A stretch of 64,000 bases of DNA from positions 16,081 through 80,080 of the forward strand of contig CAIODZ010000056.1 in NCBI GenBank assembly GCA_903857265.1, in the 5' to 3' direction. Numbering within the stretch: position 1 is the first letter of the stretch; every line of letters begins with the position of its first letter. Origin of the DNA: an uncultured Phycisphaerales bacterium (GTDB lineage: Bacteria; Planctomycetota; Phycisphaerae; Sedimentisphaerales; Anaerobacaceae). The notes under the pieces were generated by a model. That model saw only the letters and a list, made by a program, of their open reading frames with translations. It made no database searches and was not told the DNA's origin. Position numbers and translations under genes: made by a program. Shown here in pieces: positions 45,281 through 54,929 of the stretch.

Positions 45281-46675
45281 TTATTTGTCATCGCCGAAAG
45301 TACGTTTGATGTGCTCATACTTCGACGGCTTCTGCCGCGAAAACGTTATCCCTCGGCCCGTAACAATCTCGTGTTCCTCCCGCAGAAAATCGATATATTG
45401 CAGCAATGCCCATGCGGTATTGTTCCAGCTCATCTGGTAGCCGCGCTGGTGCGCCTGTTTTTCCATAAACAGCCGGCGCTGTTTATTAAATACGATGTAA
45501 TCCAGCCCCGCTGCAATCTGCTCGACCGACGGCTCCGCCGGGTCAACCAGGATACCGCGAGCGTAACGGCCCATCACAAGACCTTCGGGGCATCGCTTGT
45601 TTGAGTAAATCAGTTCGCGGGCATACCTGAATTTTGTCGCAATCGCCGCTCTGCCCGAGCCGAGCGTGTCGGCCAGCACCCCGCTTGATATCTGCTGCAT
45701 ATTCAGATAAGGCAATACCATCACGTTGGTTGCGCCATACAACTTCAGCAGCGCTCCCTCGTCGAGATAGGTATCGAGAAACACAACGTCGTAATTTTCC
45801 AGGTTCGTTCCTCGCAGGTCTTTGACCTTGCACCACCTGACCTTTGCCTGCTCCAGCGATACCGCCAGAGACGCCTGAAAACGCCTGTATGACTCGCCGC
45901 CGTCGGCCTTCGCAAACTCCGGATGACATTCGCCCGCGATAAGGTAAAGTATGCCTTTTCGCTGCTCATCTGTGCAGGACTCCTCTAAAAATCTGCCGAA
46001 CCCGCGTATGCCGTATTCAAGCCCCTTGTCGGGCGACAACAAACCGAGCGTCGTAACGAGAAACTGGCGCTCAAGGCCTAATTCGCTCTTTATTTCCAGC
46101 CGGTCGTAATGCGACGGGTGGTGCATTCGTATCCCGTGGTCGATGTGCTTGATTTTGTCCTGCTCTATGCCGTATGTATCCGATTCGAGTATTTCAATCG
46201 CGCTTTCGGTGGTAACAATCAGGCCGTCGCAAACCTTCGCAAGGTTTTGCACGACGGCCTTTTGATGCTCGTTGGGGTCATCCAAGACCGTATGCAGATA
46301 CACAACCGTAGTAAGTTTTGCCGCAGTAAGCGCTTTGGCCATCTCAATATAATTTGTTCCCTGCCCGTCGTTGCCGTTTTTGTCCGGGTCCAGGCCATAC
46401 TCATGCTGAAGCAAAACTATTGTTGGGTTGCTGCCTTCCTGCGCCCTTTTGATTATGTGCTTTGTGGTGTCCGTCCATGACCGCGGATTATACTCGTCGA
46501 TAACAAGGTCAACCGGAATATTATAAGGCCCGTTGCTGTTATCTATCGCGGCGACCCTTATGTGGCCCACCTCGCTGGTAAAATTAGACAAGGCATTGGC
46601 AAGATTTTTTGAAAACGTCGCTATCCCGCATCGCCTCGGCGGATATGTGCTGACTATTCGAACATTGTATGGCAT
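45281..46675 (-). CDS. GT4-type glycosyltransferase
   Basis: 464 residues. RIVSTYPPRRCGIATFSKNLANAL at the N-terminus and LLQHEYGLDP, then the C-terminal GT-B domain with LVTTLGLLSPDKGLEYGIRGF and VLPYLNMQQISSGVLADTLGSGRAAIATKF. This class (D-x-Y-x-P-R-C-G-I-A-T-F start) is common as a stand-alone glycosyltransferase in many bacteria and acts on sugars outside the main polysaccharide locus. Converges on the spermidine-synthase-like gene with a 19-bp gap. Substrate unknown. Confidence 0.83.
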   Translation of the reverse strand: MPYNVRIVSTYPPRRCGIATFSKNLANALSNFTSEVGHIRVAAIDNSNGPYNIPVDLVIDEYNPRSWTDTTKHIIKRAQEGSNPTIVLLQHEYGLDPDKNGNDGQGTNYIEMAKALTAAKLTTVVYLHTVLDDPNEHQKAVVQNLAKVCDGLIVTTESAIEILESDTYGIEQDKIKHIDHGIRMHHPSHYDRLEIKSELGLERQFLVTTLGLLSPDKGLEYGIRGFGRFLEESCTDEQRKGILYLIAGECHPEFAKADGGESYRRFQASLAVSLEQAKVRWCKVKDLRGTNLENYDVVFLDTYLDEGALLKLYGATNVMVLPYLNMQQISSGVLADTLGSGRAAIATKFRYARELIYSNKRCPEGLVMGRYARGILVDPAEPSVEQIAAGLDYIVFNKQRRLFMEKQAHQRGYQMSWNNTAWALLQYIDFLREEHEIVTGRGITFSRQKPSKYEHIKRTFGDDK

Positions 46676-46842
46676 ACGATAACCCCGTTTTATCGTCGCT
46701 TCGCCGTAATGGCTTGGCCATCCCTACACGGGAGGCGTCCCTTTCGGGAGTGGTTTATCACTTAGATATATGACTATTAAATCACTGGCTGCGGCCAAAG
46801 TCAATCGATTTGGACGTATCTGGGCTAAACCGTCTTGCCCGG

Positions 46843-49230
46843 TTACGTTTCGGCTTTTACCGTCTTTTTCCTGCCGAGAATCTCGTCGGCGGCATCAGCT
46901 GTTTTGGGCGGCCATTTGCCTTCCGATTGAAGCTTCAGCAGGTTTTCCTTTTGCTTGATGCTGACTATCGTCCGGCATCGCGGGAACCTGTTGCAGCCCA
47001 TAAACGGGCCTTTCTTGCTCTGCCTGATGACAAGCTCACCCTCCCGGCATTTATAACACTTCAATCCCGTCGGCTCAGCAGGCGGCTTCGGCGGCGCGAT
47101 ATTGCCATCCTTATCAAGCTTAACGATTGTCTTGCAGTTGGGATAATCGCTGCATCCGAGGAATGGGCCGAATCGCCCGTTTTTGTGGACCAACGGCTTG
47201 CCGCAGTTGGGACATTTGTGTTCGCTGACTTTCTGCTCTACCATTTTGCCTTCCTTATCGCATTGCCATGCGAACTTGCACTCCGGATAACTGGAACAAC
47301 TCAGGAATTTGCCTTTTTTGCCGAAACGATAAACTAACGGCGCACCGCATTTGGGGCACTCATATTCACTTGGCGTGGTCTCGGCCTTCGCGTGTTTCAT
47401 GTCCGAGGTAGCGGTCTCCATACTTTTCTTGAACGGGCCGTAAAACTCATTCAAAACGTGAACCCAGTCGAGGTGCTGCTCCTCGATTTTATCAAGCTCC
47501 TCTTCCATATAACGGGTAAACGCCAAATCCATTACCTTGGGGAAGTATTCTTCGAGCTTGTCCGTAACCACCTCGCCGAGGTCGGTCGCGTAAAGCTTCT
47601 TTTCTCTCTGCTCGACGTATTCCCTGTCCTGGATTGTGCTGATGATGCTGGCGTATGTGCTGGGCCTGCCGATACCTTCTTTTTCCAGCGCCTTGACCAA
47701 TGACGCCTCGGTGTATCTTGCGGGCGGCTTTGTGAAATGCTGGTCGGCTTTTATATCCACCGCGTTAAGCTCCTGACCGGTTTTGACGGGTGGCAGTTGC
47801 TGCTCACCTGCCGTCGATGAGCCGGGCGACCAGACCTTGGTAAAACCGTCGAAAACAATCGCCCTGCCCGTCGTTTTGTACAAGACCCTTCCAATCGCGG
47901 TATCAGCCGTAATATCAAGATTCGTTACGTCCCACTTCGCCGCGGACATCTGGCAGGCGACAAACCGCCGCCATATCAAATCATAAAGCTTATACTGTTC
48001 CTCGCTGACAAGCGCACGCACGTCCTCCGGCATAAGGTCGGCGTCGGTAGGCCTGATCGATTCGTGTGCGGCCTGGGCGTTTTTCTTGTCGGCGAACATA
48101 TTCGCCTTTTCGGGAACATACGCGTCGCCAAAACGCTTGCGAATAAAATTGCGAGCATCGTTAATCGCTTCGGGCGATATATACGTGCTGTCGGTTCTCA
48201 TATAAGTAATCAGGCCCAGCCGGCCCATTTCCTCGCCGAGGTCAACGCCCTCATATAACTGCTGCGCAATCGACATCGTGCGTTTCGTGGAAAACCCGAG
48301 CCGATTCGACGCCGCCTGCTGAAGCGTTGACGTTATAAACGGCGGCCCCGCCCTCGATGACGATTCCTTCTTCTCAACCTGCGCAACCTTAAAGTTCGCG
48401 TCCTTTACGGCTTCGTAAATCCGTTTCGCCTGCTGGTCGTTCGACGCCTTGTAATTTTCGTCTCCAACCTTATGAATCTCCGCCTTGAAGGCATTGTGCC
48501 CCGCAAGCCATTTATTCTGCTGTTCAAGAGTAGGTCCCTGGTCGGGCTTTTCGCCCTTTGAGATAAAGTCCTGCCACTCCTGCCCATAATGACTTCCCAG
48601 TTCAGTCGTAAAAATCGCTGGGATAAGCCAGTATTCATCGGGCTTGAAGCTGCGTATCTCCCGCTCGCGTGTGACAACTATTTTTACCGCGACCGACTGC
48701 ACACGCCCCGCGCTTAATCCCCTGGCAACCTTCTTCCACAAAAGAGGACTTATCTGGTAGCCCACGATGCGGTCGAGTATGCGCCTTGCCTGCTGCGCCA
48801 TAACCTTATCGATATCGATACGTCCGGGATTGGCAAACGCCTGCTGTATCGCCGTCTTTGTTATCGCGTTGAATATCACGCGATAGACCTTGTCCTCGGA
48901 TAATCCAAGTATATGCGCAAGATGCCAGGCAATCGCCTCGCCCTCACGGTCCATATCGGTCGCCAGATATACTTCTTTACAGTTTTTCGCCGCCGCCTTT
49001 AGAGCGGCAACAACCTTGGATTTGCCCTGCATAATCGTATATGTTGGCTCAAAATCCTTTTCCAGATCAACGCCGAATTCCTTCGCGGGCAAATCGCGGA
49101 TGTGGCCCATCGACGCCTTGACCTCGTAGCCGGGGCCGAGATATTTGTTGATTGTCCGCGACTTTGCCGGCGACTCAACTATCACCAGCGACTTGCCGTC
49201 CGGATTTGCCTTTGCCTTTGTCTTCGCCAT
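46843..49230 (-). CDS. topA: DNA topoisomerase I (type IA)
   Basis: 795 residues. Relaxes negative supercoils. TOPRIM: VIVESPAKSRTINKYLG near residue 14 and TDMDREGEAIAWHLA. The catalytic Tyr lies in GLITYMRTDSTYIS. The C-terminus has three four-Cys zinc-finger modules (YECPKCG...CSSYPEC, HKCPNCG...CSDYPNC, LKCYKCR...CNRFPRC), as in many full-length TopA proteins. It is single-copy here and faces the AT-rich 632-bp gap upstream. Confidence 0.97.
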   Translation of the reverse strand: MAKTKAKANPDGKSLVIVESPAKSRTINKYLGPGYEVKASMGHIRDLPAKEFGVDLEKDFEPTYTIMQGKSKVVAALKAAAKNCKEVYLATDMDREGEAIAWHLAHILGLSEDKVYRVIFNAITKTAIQQAFANPGRIDIDKVMAQQARRILDRIVGYQISPLLWKKVARGLSAGRVQSVAVKIVVTREREIRSFKPDEYWLIPAIFTTELGSHYGQEWQDFISKGEKPDQGPTLEQQNKWLAGHNAFKAEIHKVGDENYKASNDQQAKRIYEAVKDANFKVAQVEKKESSSRAGPPFITSTLQQAASNRLGFSTKRTMSIAQQLYEGVDLGEEMGRLGLITYMRTDSTYISPEAINDARNFIRKRFGDAYVPEKANMFADKKNAQAAHESIRPTDADLMPEDVRALVSEEQYKLYDLIWRRFVACQMSAAKWDVTNLDITADTAIGRVLYKTTGRAIVFDGFTKVWSPGSSTAGEQQLPPVKTGQELNAVDIKADQHFTKPPARYTEASLVKALEKEGIGRPSTYASIISTIQDREYVEQREKKLYATDLGEVVTDKLEEYFPKVMDLAFTRYMEEELDKIEEQHLDWVHVLNEFYGPFKKSMETATSDMKHAKAETTPSEYECPKCGAPLVYRFGKKGKFLSCSSYPECKFAWQCDKEGKMVEQKVSEHKCPNCGKPLVHKNGRFGPFLGCSDYPNCKTIVKLDKDGNIAPPKPPAEPTGLKCYKCREGELVIRQSKKGPFMGCNRFPRCRTIVSIKQKENLLKLQSEGKWPPKTADAADEILGRKKTVKAET

Positions 49231-49862
49231 ATTCCTTATTCCCGCGTTTTACGCAGGGTTCGAATAACATATCTTATTGACACTATCGGTAAAATGTTTG
49301 AAAGAAAACGACAAATAAAGCCACAGCACTCGATTGTCAAGAAAATTAGGAGGGGATTCAAACCGCCTGTTTAGAGTTCGAAGTCAAGAAATTAAATTTT
49401 TCTTTCCTCACAGATAAATAAATATCAACCCGATAAACGCCAGCCCGCGACACAGCGAAAATGCAATCCTGTAAGGTTTAGGCGTTCATAATCCGCTCTC
49501 CTTTACTTAAAAATCTCTTGTTTTTAAGCTCTTTTGTAATATTCCTCGATCCGCGAATTATAATACCTCCGTCGTTCCACAATCGAATTATTTTAACGCC
49601 CTGTTACTATCCGGCAGTCGATACGGATTATTTTTCGACGATTTACTGGTTATCGAGTTTTAACTTCTGTCTCCCGCCATACCCGTCAAAACCGTGTTTT
49701 TAACTTAAAAACACAGGATTAGTCATCCTGATGCCGGCTATCCTGAAAATAATTTTGAAAAATTTTCAGATTTTTATTGCTCTCGCCTGAAAAATGTATA
49801 TGATTTTAGGACGTATCTAAGCCGATTCAGGCTAAACTTTACTCAAGATTTTTAAGGATGAT
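49231..49862. other. 632-bp intergenic region upstream of topA and the repeat protein
   Basis: Contains divergent promoters by inference: a candidate for the plus-strand gene is listed separately at 49777-49804. A T-arm-like GGTTTGAATCC-like stretch near 49340 was tested and does not fold as a tRNA. No gene on either strand was recognised. Confidence 0.5.
49777..49804 (+). promoter_or_regulatory. Candidate sigma70-type promoter for the repeat protein gene
   Basis: TTGCTC (-35-like) at 49777-49782 and TATGAT (-10-like) at 49799-49804 with a 16-bp spacer, about 60 nt before the ATG. Imperfect match, chosen by eye. Confidence 0.4.
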
Positions 49863-50444
49863 ATGGGAATGAATACAAGAACACTATTAACAGTACTGGC
49901 AGTCGTGGCCGTCGCTTTCGTTGCGACAAACTGCCTTGCGGCAACAGTTGACGCCAATAAACCTGGCGATGCCAATAAGCCCGCTGAACCAAACAAGGTA
50001 ACCGTCATCAGCGCAAGCGATTTCGGCACATACGCTGCCGAAGCCAATAAGCCCGCTGAAAAAGGCAAGGGTCATCATCATAAGAAAGACCCGAACGGCG
50101 TTGAGCCCAACAAACCGGCAGAGCCGAACAAGGCCACCATCATCAGCGCAAGCGATTTCGGCACATACGCTGCTGATGCCAATAAGCCCGGTGAAAAAGG
50201 TAAGAAGGGTCATCATCACAAGAAAGACCCGAACGGCGTTGAGCCCAACAAACCGGCAGAGCCGAACAAGGCCACCATCATCAGCGCAAGCGATTTCGGC
50301 ACATACGCCGCCGAAGTCAATATCCCCGCCGATGCGAACAAGCCCGCTGAGCCGAACAAGAGCAAAATGTGCGCAGTTGAACTTGCAAAAGATGTAAACA
50401 GTTGCGAACCGAACAAACCAGCGGACGCTAACGACAAGAAATAA
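49863..50444 (+). CDS. Secreted Asn/Pro/Lys- and His-rich repeat protein
   Basis: 193 residues. Signal peptide ending CLAATVDANKP. The rest is low-complexity EPNKP/ANKP repeats plus three copies of a 45-46-residue unit containing ATIISASDFGTYAA. DNA copies of ATCAGCGCAAGCGATTTCGG start at 50007, 50142 and 50280 (periods 135 and 138). Two copies end with a KGHHHKKDPNG-like His/Lys cluster, a possible metal or anion binding site. AAGGA precedes the ATG; a strong terminator follows. No family recognised; likely a cell-surface or matrix protein. Confidence 0.8.
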   Translation: MGMNTRTLLTVLAVVAVAFVATNCLAATVDANKPGDANKPAEPNKVTVISASDFGTYAAEANKPAEKGKGHHHKKDPNGVEPNKPAEPNKATIISASDFGTYAADANKPGEKGKKGHHHKKDPNGVEPNKPAEPNKATIISASDFGTYAAEVNIPADANKPAEPNKSKMCAVELAKDVNSCEPNKPADANDKK

Positions 50445-50513
50445 TTTCACGATATCCCGCCATCATTACTATGAGACGGTCTTAGTGAAAGAACAGTGTT
50501 CTTGATGAATTTC

Positions 50514-50546
50514 AGGCCCGGACAATAACCTCCGGGCCTTTTTTTT
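50514..50546 (+). terminator. Rho-independent terminator after the repeat protein gene
   Basis: Perfect 9-bp stem AGGCCCGGA / TCCGGGCCT (50514-50522, 50531-50539) with an 8-nt loop, followed by an eight-T tract (50539-50546). Ends the transcript of the gene at 49863-50444. Confidence 0.95.
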
Positions 50547-50560
50547 GATTTGCCGCCGGC

Positions 50561-50836
50561 TTGATTTTATCGGTCCAGCCCACATCCCTCAGTAAAAAGT
50601 CGGGGCAAAAAACCCCTTTTGCCGAAAGCATTTCTTGCAATTTAGATGGGAAAATTAAGCGGATAGTTGACCTCGATAAATCCACCTTCAATATAACCGC
50701 TAAAAAGGCCTCGCTCGATATTATGCAGGGGCACGGTTGGGTCCCCGGTTTAAGCTTCGTCGAGTTAGACGGGGCAGCCCACTTTAATTCACCTATAGAG
50801 CATATTTACGCTAAAGTCGCGCTGCCAGATTGCTGA
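50561..50836 (+). pseudogene. Fragment of a GH5-associated C-terminal domain
   Basis: An open stretch of about 92 codons with no proper start (first codon a TTG just after the terminator). Residues SCNLDGKIKRIVDLDKSTF and KASLD...PGLSFVELD align by eye with the C-terminal module of the GH5 protein 170 bp downstream (YKCTNIR...DKCTFTLSVKNTTL...FGLAFATFD). Its missing front and position suggest a duplicated remnant of that module. Confidence 0.5.
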
Positions 50837-51004
50837 TATAGCCAGAAAAAGGCAGAAAAGACCAATTATGACACCAAAAGTGGATTTCGTAATTGACCTA
50901 TCTGCATATTCTAAAGGGCCAACGAAGAACGTTTATCGGGAAGTACCATTTAGCTCTTTTTTGAACCAAAATCAGATATTCCGATTGTTTTGGAGATAAC
51001 GACA

Positions 51005-54000
51005 ATGAATTCTAAAACGGAGAAAATGCCTGTTATAGGACGTATTACCAAAGGTATTCACGCTTGGGCCGGCAAGATTGCTGTTGTGTGTTTTGTCCTG
51101 GTGTTGGCCTCCGCCAGCTATGCCGCCGACCTGGTGATTGGTAATTTTGAAACCGGCCTGGACGGTTGGATGAACAGAGACGGCAGTACAGGCGATTTTG
51201 GGACATCCACAACACACGGAGTTACTCTGGACACCCATAGCTTGACTGTAGTGGTAGGTCCTGCCGACAACTTCTGGAAACTTCAGCACGATGGGCAGTT
51301 GAATCTCATCGGTGCCTCGAGTGTTTCGATGGATGTAACATTTGTCGCTTCGGAATGGCCGGCAGATGCCTGGTTGGCCTTCAGCAAGATTGCCTTCCAG
51401 GACCACACCGTTTGGAACTGGCAAGAGGTACAGTCCAGCAGTATGACGGTAACAAAAATCAGCGGCGCTGACCCGCCGGCTCTTGATGGCAGTGGAAATC
51501 TCGCTTGGGTCCCTTCGATGGGCGACACGACATGGAACATTTCCTGGCCACTGGCAAGTATAGGTAAAGCAAACACTGTTTACAGCTTTCTTATAGCCTT
51601 ACTACAGACCGAAATCGCGAAGAGTAGCGCAGGGCATGTCTATATCGACAATATACGTATTAAATACGGTCCTGCTGTAACTACTACAGTTATAGGCGAC
51701 TGGGAAAACCCCGACAGCAACGATGGCTGGGTTCCCGGGTGGGATGGTGCCGTTCTTGTCCCCGGTAATACAAACGGAGTCACACGGGGCAGTGGTTCGC
51801 TCAGTGTAACAACCAACGGCGGCTACTGGTGTCTTCAAAGAAACGGGTTGCTAGACCTGACCGACGCGACTTTAAAATTTGACCTGACGATGCTCGCCTC
51901 GGAATGGCCCAGCCAGCCGTGGACCAAGGTCGCCGACAAAATCCTTATATACAGCAACGGTGTCTCCGGCTGGAAAGAATATAACAATCTCGCCAAGGCT
52001 ACAAACATAAGCGACGGCAGTGCGACGGGCCTCGACTGGGGCGCCTGGGCGGGCGACGCGCAAAAAACCTATTCTCTTGACGTCTCGGACTACGATGCCA
52101 GGGGCGCTACCTGGATGCAGATTGTCATTACCATACAGGGAGGTAACGGCGCAGGGCATTTCTATTTCGATAATGCCAGGCTTGTTAAGCCGGAGCCGAT
52201 TCCGCCGCCAACCCGGCTGCATGTTGAAGGAAATAAAATCAAAAACACTGATGGAACTGTTGTCGTTCTAAGGGGCGTTTCTCTGATTGATTTGGGCTTC
52301 CTTGAGGAATGGGAGGGCGGCGCAATTAATATGGTCAACCGACTGACAAAGGAAAATGATCCCTGCGGCAATTCGCCTGGATGGTACACAAAAATCATCA
52401 GGATTCCGATTGCTCCGACAGATTCGAATACGACTAGATGGCCCCACCGCTTCAACACAAATAACCTTAGTGACCCTAATAATGACACTTTGTACATTCT
52501 CCTGCGATCTGTTGTTGACCGCTGCGCCGCAAAAGGCGTTTACGCGGTTATTGACTGGCACGGCATAGCCGATACTCATGGCATGGTTGCCGATACGAAC
52601 GCATTTTGGACGTATATGGCGCCGAAATTTGCGGATGATGACCACGTCATTTTTGAGCTTTTCAACGAACCGATTAACGATATCGGCACGGATGCGCAAA
52701 ACTGGGCCAGCGTTAAAGCTGATATGCAGACGTGGATTAATACTGTGCGAAGTTATGCGCCTCATACCTTACTCTTTGTCGGCACAGCGAGGTGGTGCCA
52801 GATTATTGGGCCGACAGCTAACAATCCCGTTGACGATCCCAACGTCGTTTATGTCACCCATATCTATCCCTGGCATTGGCTTAACGAAAATCAATACTAC
52901 AGGGAGACTATTGCCGCCGCTGCTGCCGTCCATCCGGTCATTTTGGGTGAATGGGGGTTCACCACATCCGATCCGGCGTTTAACGGCACGATTTCTAACT
53001 ACGGCCTGCCATTACAGGATTTTGTTGAGGCGCTGGGCATAAGCAATATGGCCTGGGTTGCCAGTTATGACTGGGGCCCACCGATGTTTACCGACGGTTT
53101 GAACTACAAACTCCGCATCGGTGAAGGTGAAATGGGCGGCTTTGCAAAAGATTGGCTTTATGGAACAAGAGATGTCGGGCAGCCTTCATATCTGACATTC
53201 AACAGGTGTAAGGTCACGACTGACTCCTTTGATGCATCAGCCACTTTCACTGTCCCCCCGTCAGACTTTGCTGGGGTGAATAAGATGGGAGTTGAAATTA
53301 TCTCGCTTACCGATGGGAAGACTATTTACTCTGAGAATTGCGATTTATCTTGGGATTTGCAGAATAACAGGTTCATCTGGTCGTATAAGATTCCCAAGGG
53401 TGGCGCGGGGAGAATTACTTTATTGATAATCGATTTCCGCAACAAGACTGTAGTGATACAGGCCAGCAAAATCAACCTGACCGGCCTGGGCTGCCCGCTA
53501 CGGCTGAAGATTACTTTGGGCGATTTTGTGTTTTCAGGCGATGCCGATGAAACGATAGTCAACGGCAAAGATCCCATCCCGCTCAGCCTTATGGGAGCGT
53601 ATAAAAACACTCTCGCCGTCAGTAAGATAAGTGTCCGTAACAGCACCAAACCATTGAAAGATTCATTCTCCGCCAAAGGCAGTATTACGGTGGGAGATAT
53701 TAACGGGTCGAACCTGGCCAACTCAGCTCTTGTAATTACCTGGGCCGACGGAAACGGGGCATCCGTCCAGACCTTCACAATTCCGGCACACAGCTTTAAG
53801 GCGCCCAAAAAGAAGCATTCGTACAAATGTACGAATATCCGGGCTACCGAAGCCGGCGGCGGGAAAGTGAGCGCGAATATTAACATGGACAAATGCACAT
53901 TTACGTTATCGGTAAAGAATACCACTCTTAGTCCGACGTCAGGCGATGTGAGGTTCGGTTTAGCTTTCGCTACGTTTGACGAAACAGCTGATTATCGGGT

Positions 54001-54013
54001 TCCACGAAAGTAG
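51005..54013 (+). CDS. Secreted modular glycoside hydrolase family 5 (cellulase-type) protein
   Basis: 1002 residues. Signal peptide (about 40 residues), two CIA30/CBM-like beta-sandwich modules of about 170 residues each, related to each other (ADAWLAFSKIAF and SQPWTKVADKIL blocks, both with S-E-W-P), then a GH5 domain from about residue 403. Its acid/base Glu lies in FELFNEPIND (about 555) and the nucleophile Glu in VHPVILGEWGF (about 649). The C-terminus holds a tandem pair of similar ~110-residue domains of unknown type. The ATG at 51005, with GGAG 10 nt upstream, was chosen over an upstream TTG. Likely a beta-1,4-glycan hydrolase; substrate not determinable. Confidence 0.85.
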   Translation: MNSKTEKMPVIGRITKGIHAWAGKIAVVCFVLVLASASYAADLVIGNFETGLDGWMNRDGSTGDFGTSTTHGVTLDTHSLTVVVGPADNFWKLQHDGQLNLIGASSVSMDVTFVASEWPADAWLAFSKIAFQDHTVWNWQEVQSSSMTVTKISGADPPALDGSGNLAWVPSMGDTTWNISWPLASIGKANTVYSFLIALLQTEIAKSSAGHVYIDNIRIKYGPAVTTTVIGDWENPDSNDGWVPGWDGAVLVPGNTNGVTRGSGSLSVTTNGGYWCLQRNGLLDLTDATLKFDLTMLASEWPSQPWTKVADKILIYSNGVSGWKEYNNLAKATNISDGSATGLDWGAWAGDAQKTYSLDVSDYDARGATWMQIVITIQGGNGAGHFYFDNARLVKPEPIPPPTRLHVEGNKIKNTDGTVVVLRGVSLIDLGFLEEWEGGAINMVNRLTKENDPCGNSPGWYTKIIRIPIAPTDSNTTRWPHRFNTNNLSDPNNDTLYILLRSVVDRCAAKGVYAVIDWHGIADTHGMVADTNAFWTYMAPKFADDDHVIFELFNEPINDIGTDAQNWASVKADMQTWINTVRSYAPHTLLFVGTARWCQIIGPTANNPVDDPNVVYVTHIYPWHWLNENQYYRETIAAAAAVHPVILGEWGFTTSDPAFNGTISNYGLPLQDFVEALGISNMAWVASYDWGPPMFTDGLNYKLRIGEGEMGGFAKDWLYGTRDVGQPSYLTFNRCKVTTDSFDASATFTVPPSDFAGVNKMGVEIISLTDGKTIYSENCDLSWDLQNNRFIWSYKIPKGGAGRITLLIIDFRNKTVVIQASKINLTGLGCPLRLKITLGDFVFSGDADETIVNGKDPIPLSLMGAYKNTLAVSKISVRNSTKPLKDSFSAKGSITVGDINGSNLANSALVITWADGNGASVQTFTIPAHSFKAPKKKHSYKCTNIRATEAGGGKVSANINMDKCTFTLSVKNTTLSPTSGDVRFGLAFATFDETADYRVPRK

Positions 54014-54077
54014 GTCTTCGACTCACCGCTTTCTGCGACATTGAGCGAGGCGCACGGCATCAGGAGCCGCGTGTTCA

Positions 54078-54096
54078 GGTGTGGCCACTCCACACC
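54078..54096 (+). other. Perfect hairpin downstream of the GH5 gene
   Basis: GGTGTGG, 5-nt loop, CCACACC: a 7-bp perfect stem about 65 nt after the GH5 stop. No T-run follows, so it may be a transcript-end or stability hairpin rather than a full terminator. Confidence 0.4.
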
Positions 54097-54192
54097 ACTT
54101 GCTTATATGACGTTTGAAACATTTGATTCCCCGGTCAATGCCGGGTATTATCCCGTCTGATTATTATCTCGAATTGATGGGGTAAACCCACA

Positions 54193-54909
54193 GTGGCATT
54201 AATTACAGGCAATTTCGATAATCCTCTCATACTGGCCATCGAGACCAGCGGCCGGCTGGGTTCGGTTGCGCTCGCCCAGGGCGACAAGCTCCTGGCTGAG
54301 AGCCACTTCTCCGGCCCAATGCGTCATAGTGCGGAAATTTTCCCCGCTATCACCGAATTGTTAAGCAAATTCAGCAAAAAGCCAGACCAAATAGAACAGG
54401 TCTATATCTCCGCTGGCCCAGGCAGCTTCACAGGCCTGCGCATAGCCGTTACCTTCGCAAAAACACTTGCCTTGGCCAATAACTCTAAAATCGTAGCCGT
54501 CGATACCCTCGATTGTATCACCGCCAATGTAACTCCCCAGGACGACAAATCTGAACAACTGGGCGTAGTTCTTGACGCCAAACGAGGCCAGTTCTTCATC
54601 GCCGTTTATGAAAAGACCCAAAGCGCAATCTGGCACAAGATTCTTCCGGATTGTTTAATGACCGCTGAGGAATTTATCAACCGCTTCACAAATCAACCGA
54701 TTTCTCTGGCTGGCGAAGGATTAGTTTTCTACAAAGACAAATTTACTCATAAAAACATTCTCGTGCTTGATGAAAAGTTTTGGAATCCCTGCGCCGCGAA
54801 TGTTCACAAACTTGGCTGGCGTAAAGCCCAAAACGGCGAATTTGCCGACCCGCTTACTCTCACCCCAAATTATATCCGCGGCCCAGACGTAACGGTTAAG
54901 CAAATATAA
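54193..54909 (+). CDS. tsaB: tRNA threonylcarbamoyladenosine biosynthesis protein TsaB
   Basis: 238 residues. Partner of TsaD/TsaE in making t6A on tRNAs that read ANN codons. ILAIETSGRLGSVALAQG at the start is the nucleotide-binding P-loop of the actin-like ATPase fold, followed by ISAGPGSFTGLRIAVTFAKTLAL and AVDTLDCITAN. Begins with GTG. The next gene is convergent (20-bp gap). TsaD and TsaE are not in the window. Confidence 0.93.
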   Translation: MALITGNFDNPLILAIETSGRLGSVALAQGDKLLAESHFSGPMRHSAEIFPAITELLSKFSKKPDQIEQVYISAGPGSFTGLRIAVTFAKTLALANNSKIVAVDTLDCITANVTPQDDKSEQLGVVLDAKRGQFFIAVYEKTQSAIWHKILPDCLMTAEEFINRFTNQPISLAGEGLVFYKDKFTHKNILVLDEKFWNPCAANVHKLGWRKAQNGEFADPLTLTPNYIRGPDVTVKQI

Positions 54910-54929
54910 ATGAGGAGCGGGCTATCGGC

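Noticed and set aside
49335..49380. T-arm-like stretch resembling a tRNA end
   Set aside because: The stem does not pair and no acceptor or anticodon arm is found.
49985..50320. Repeated 20-bp units resembling a direct-repeat array
   Set aside because: They are in-frame coding repeats of the secreted protein (periods 135 and 138 bp, codon-phased), not a CRISPR array.
49887..50450. 187-codon minus-strand frame opposite the repeat protein
   Set aside because: It is a shadow of the repeated coding sequence: the plus strand has a signal peptide, ribosome site and terminator.
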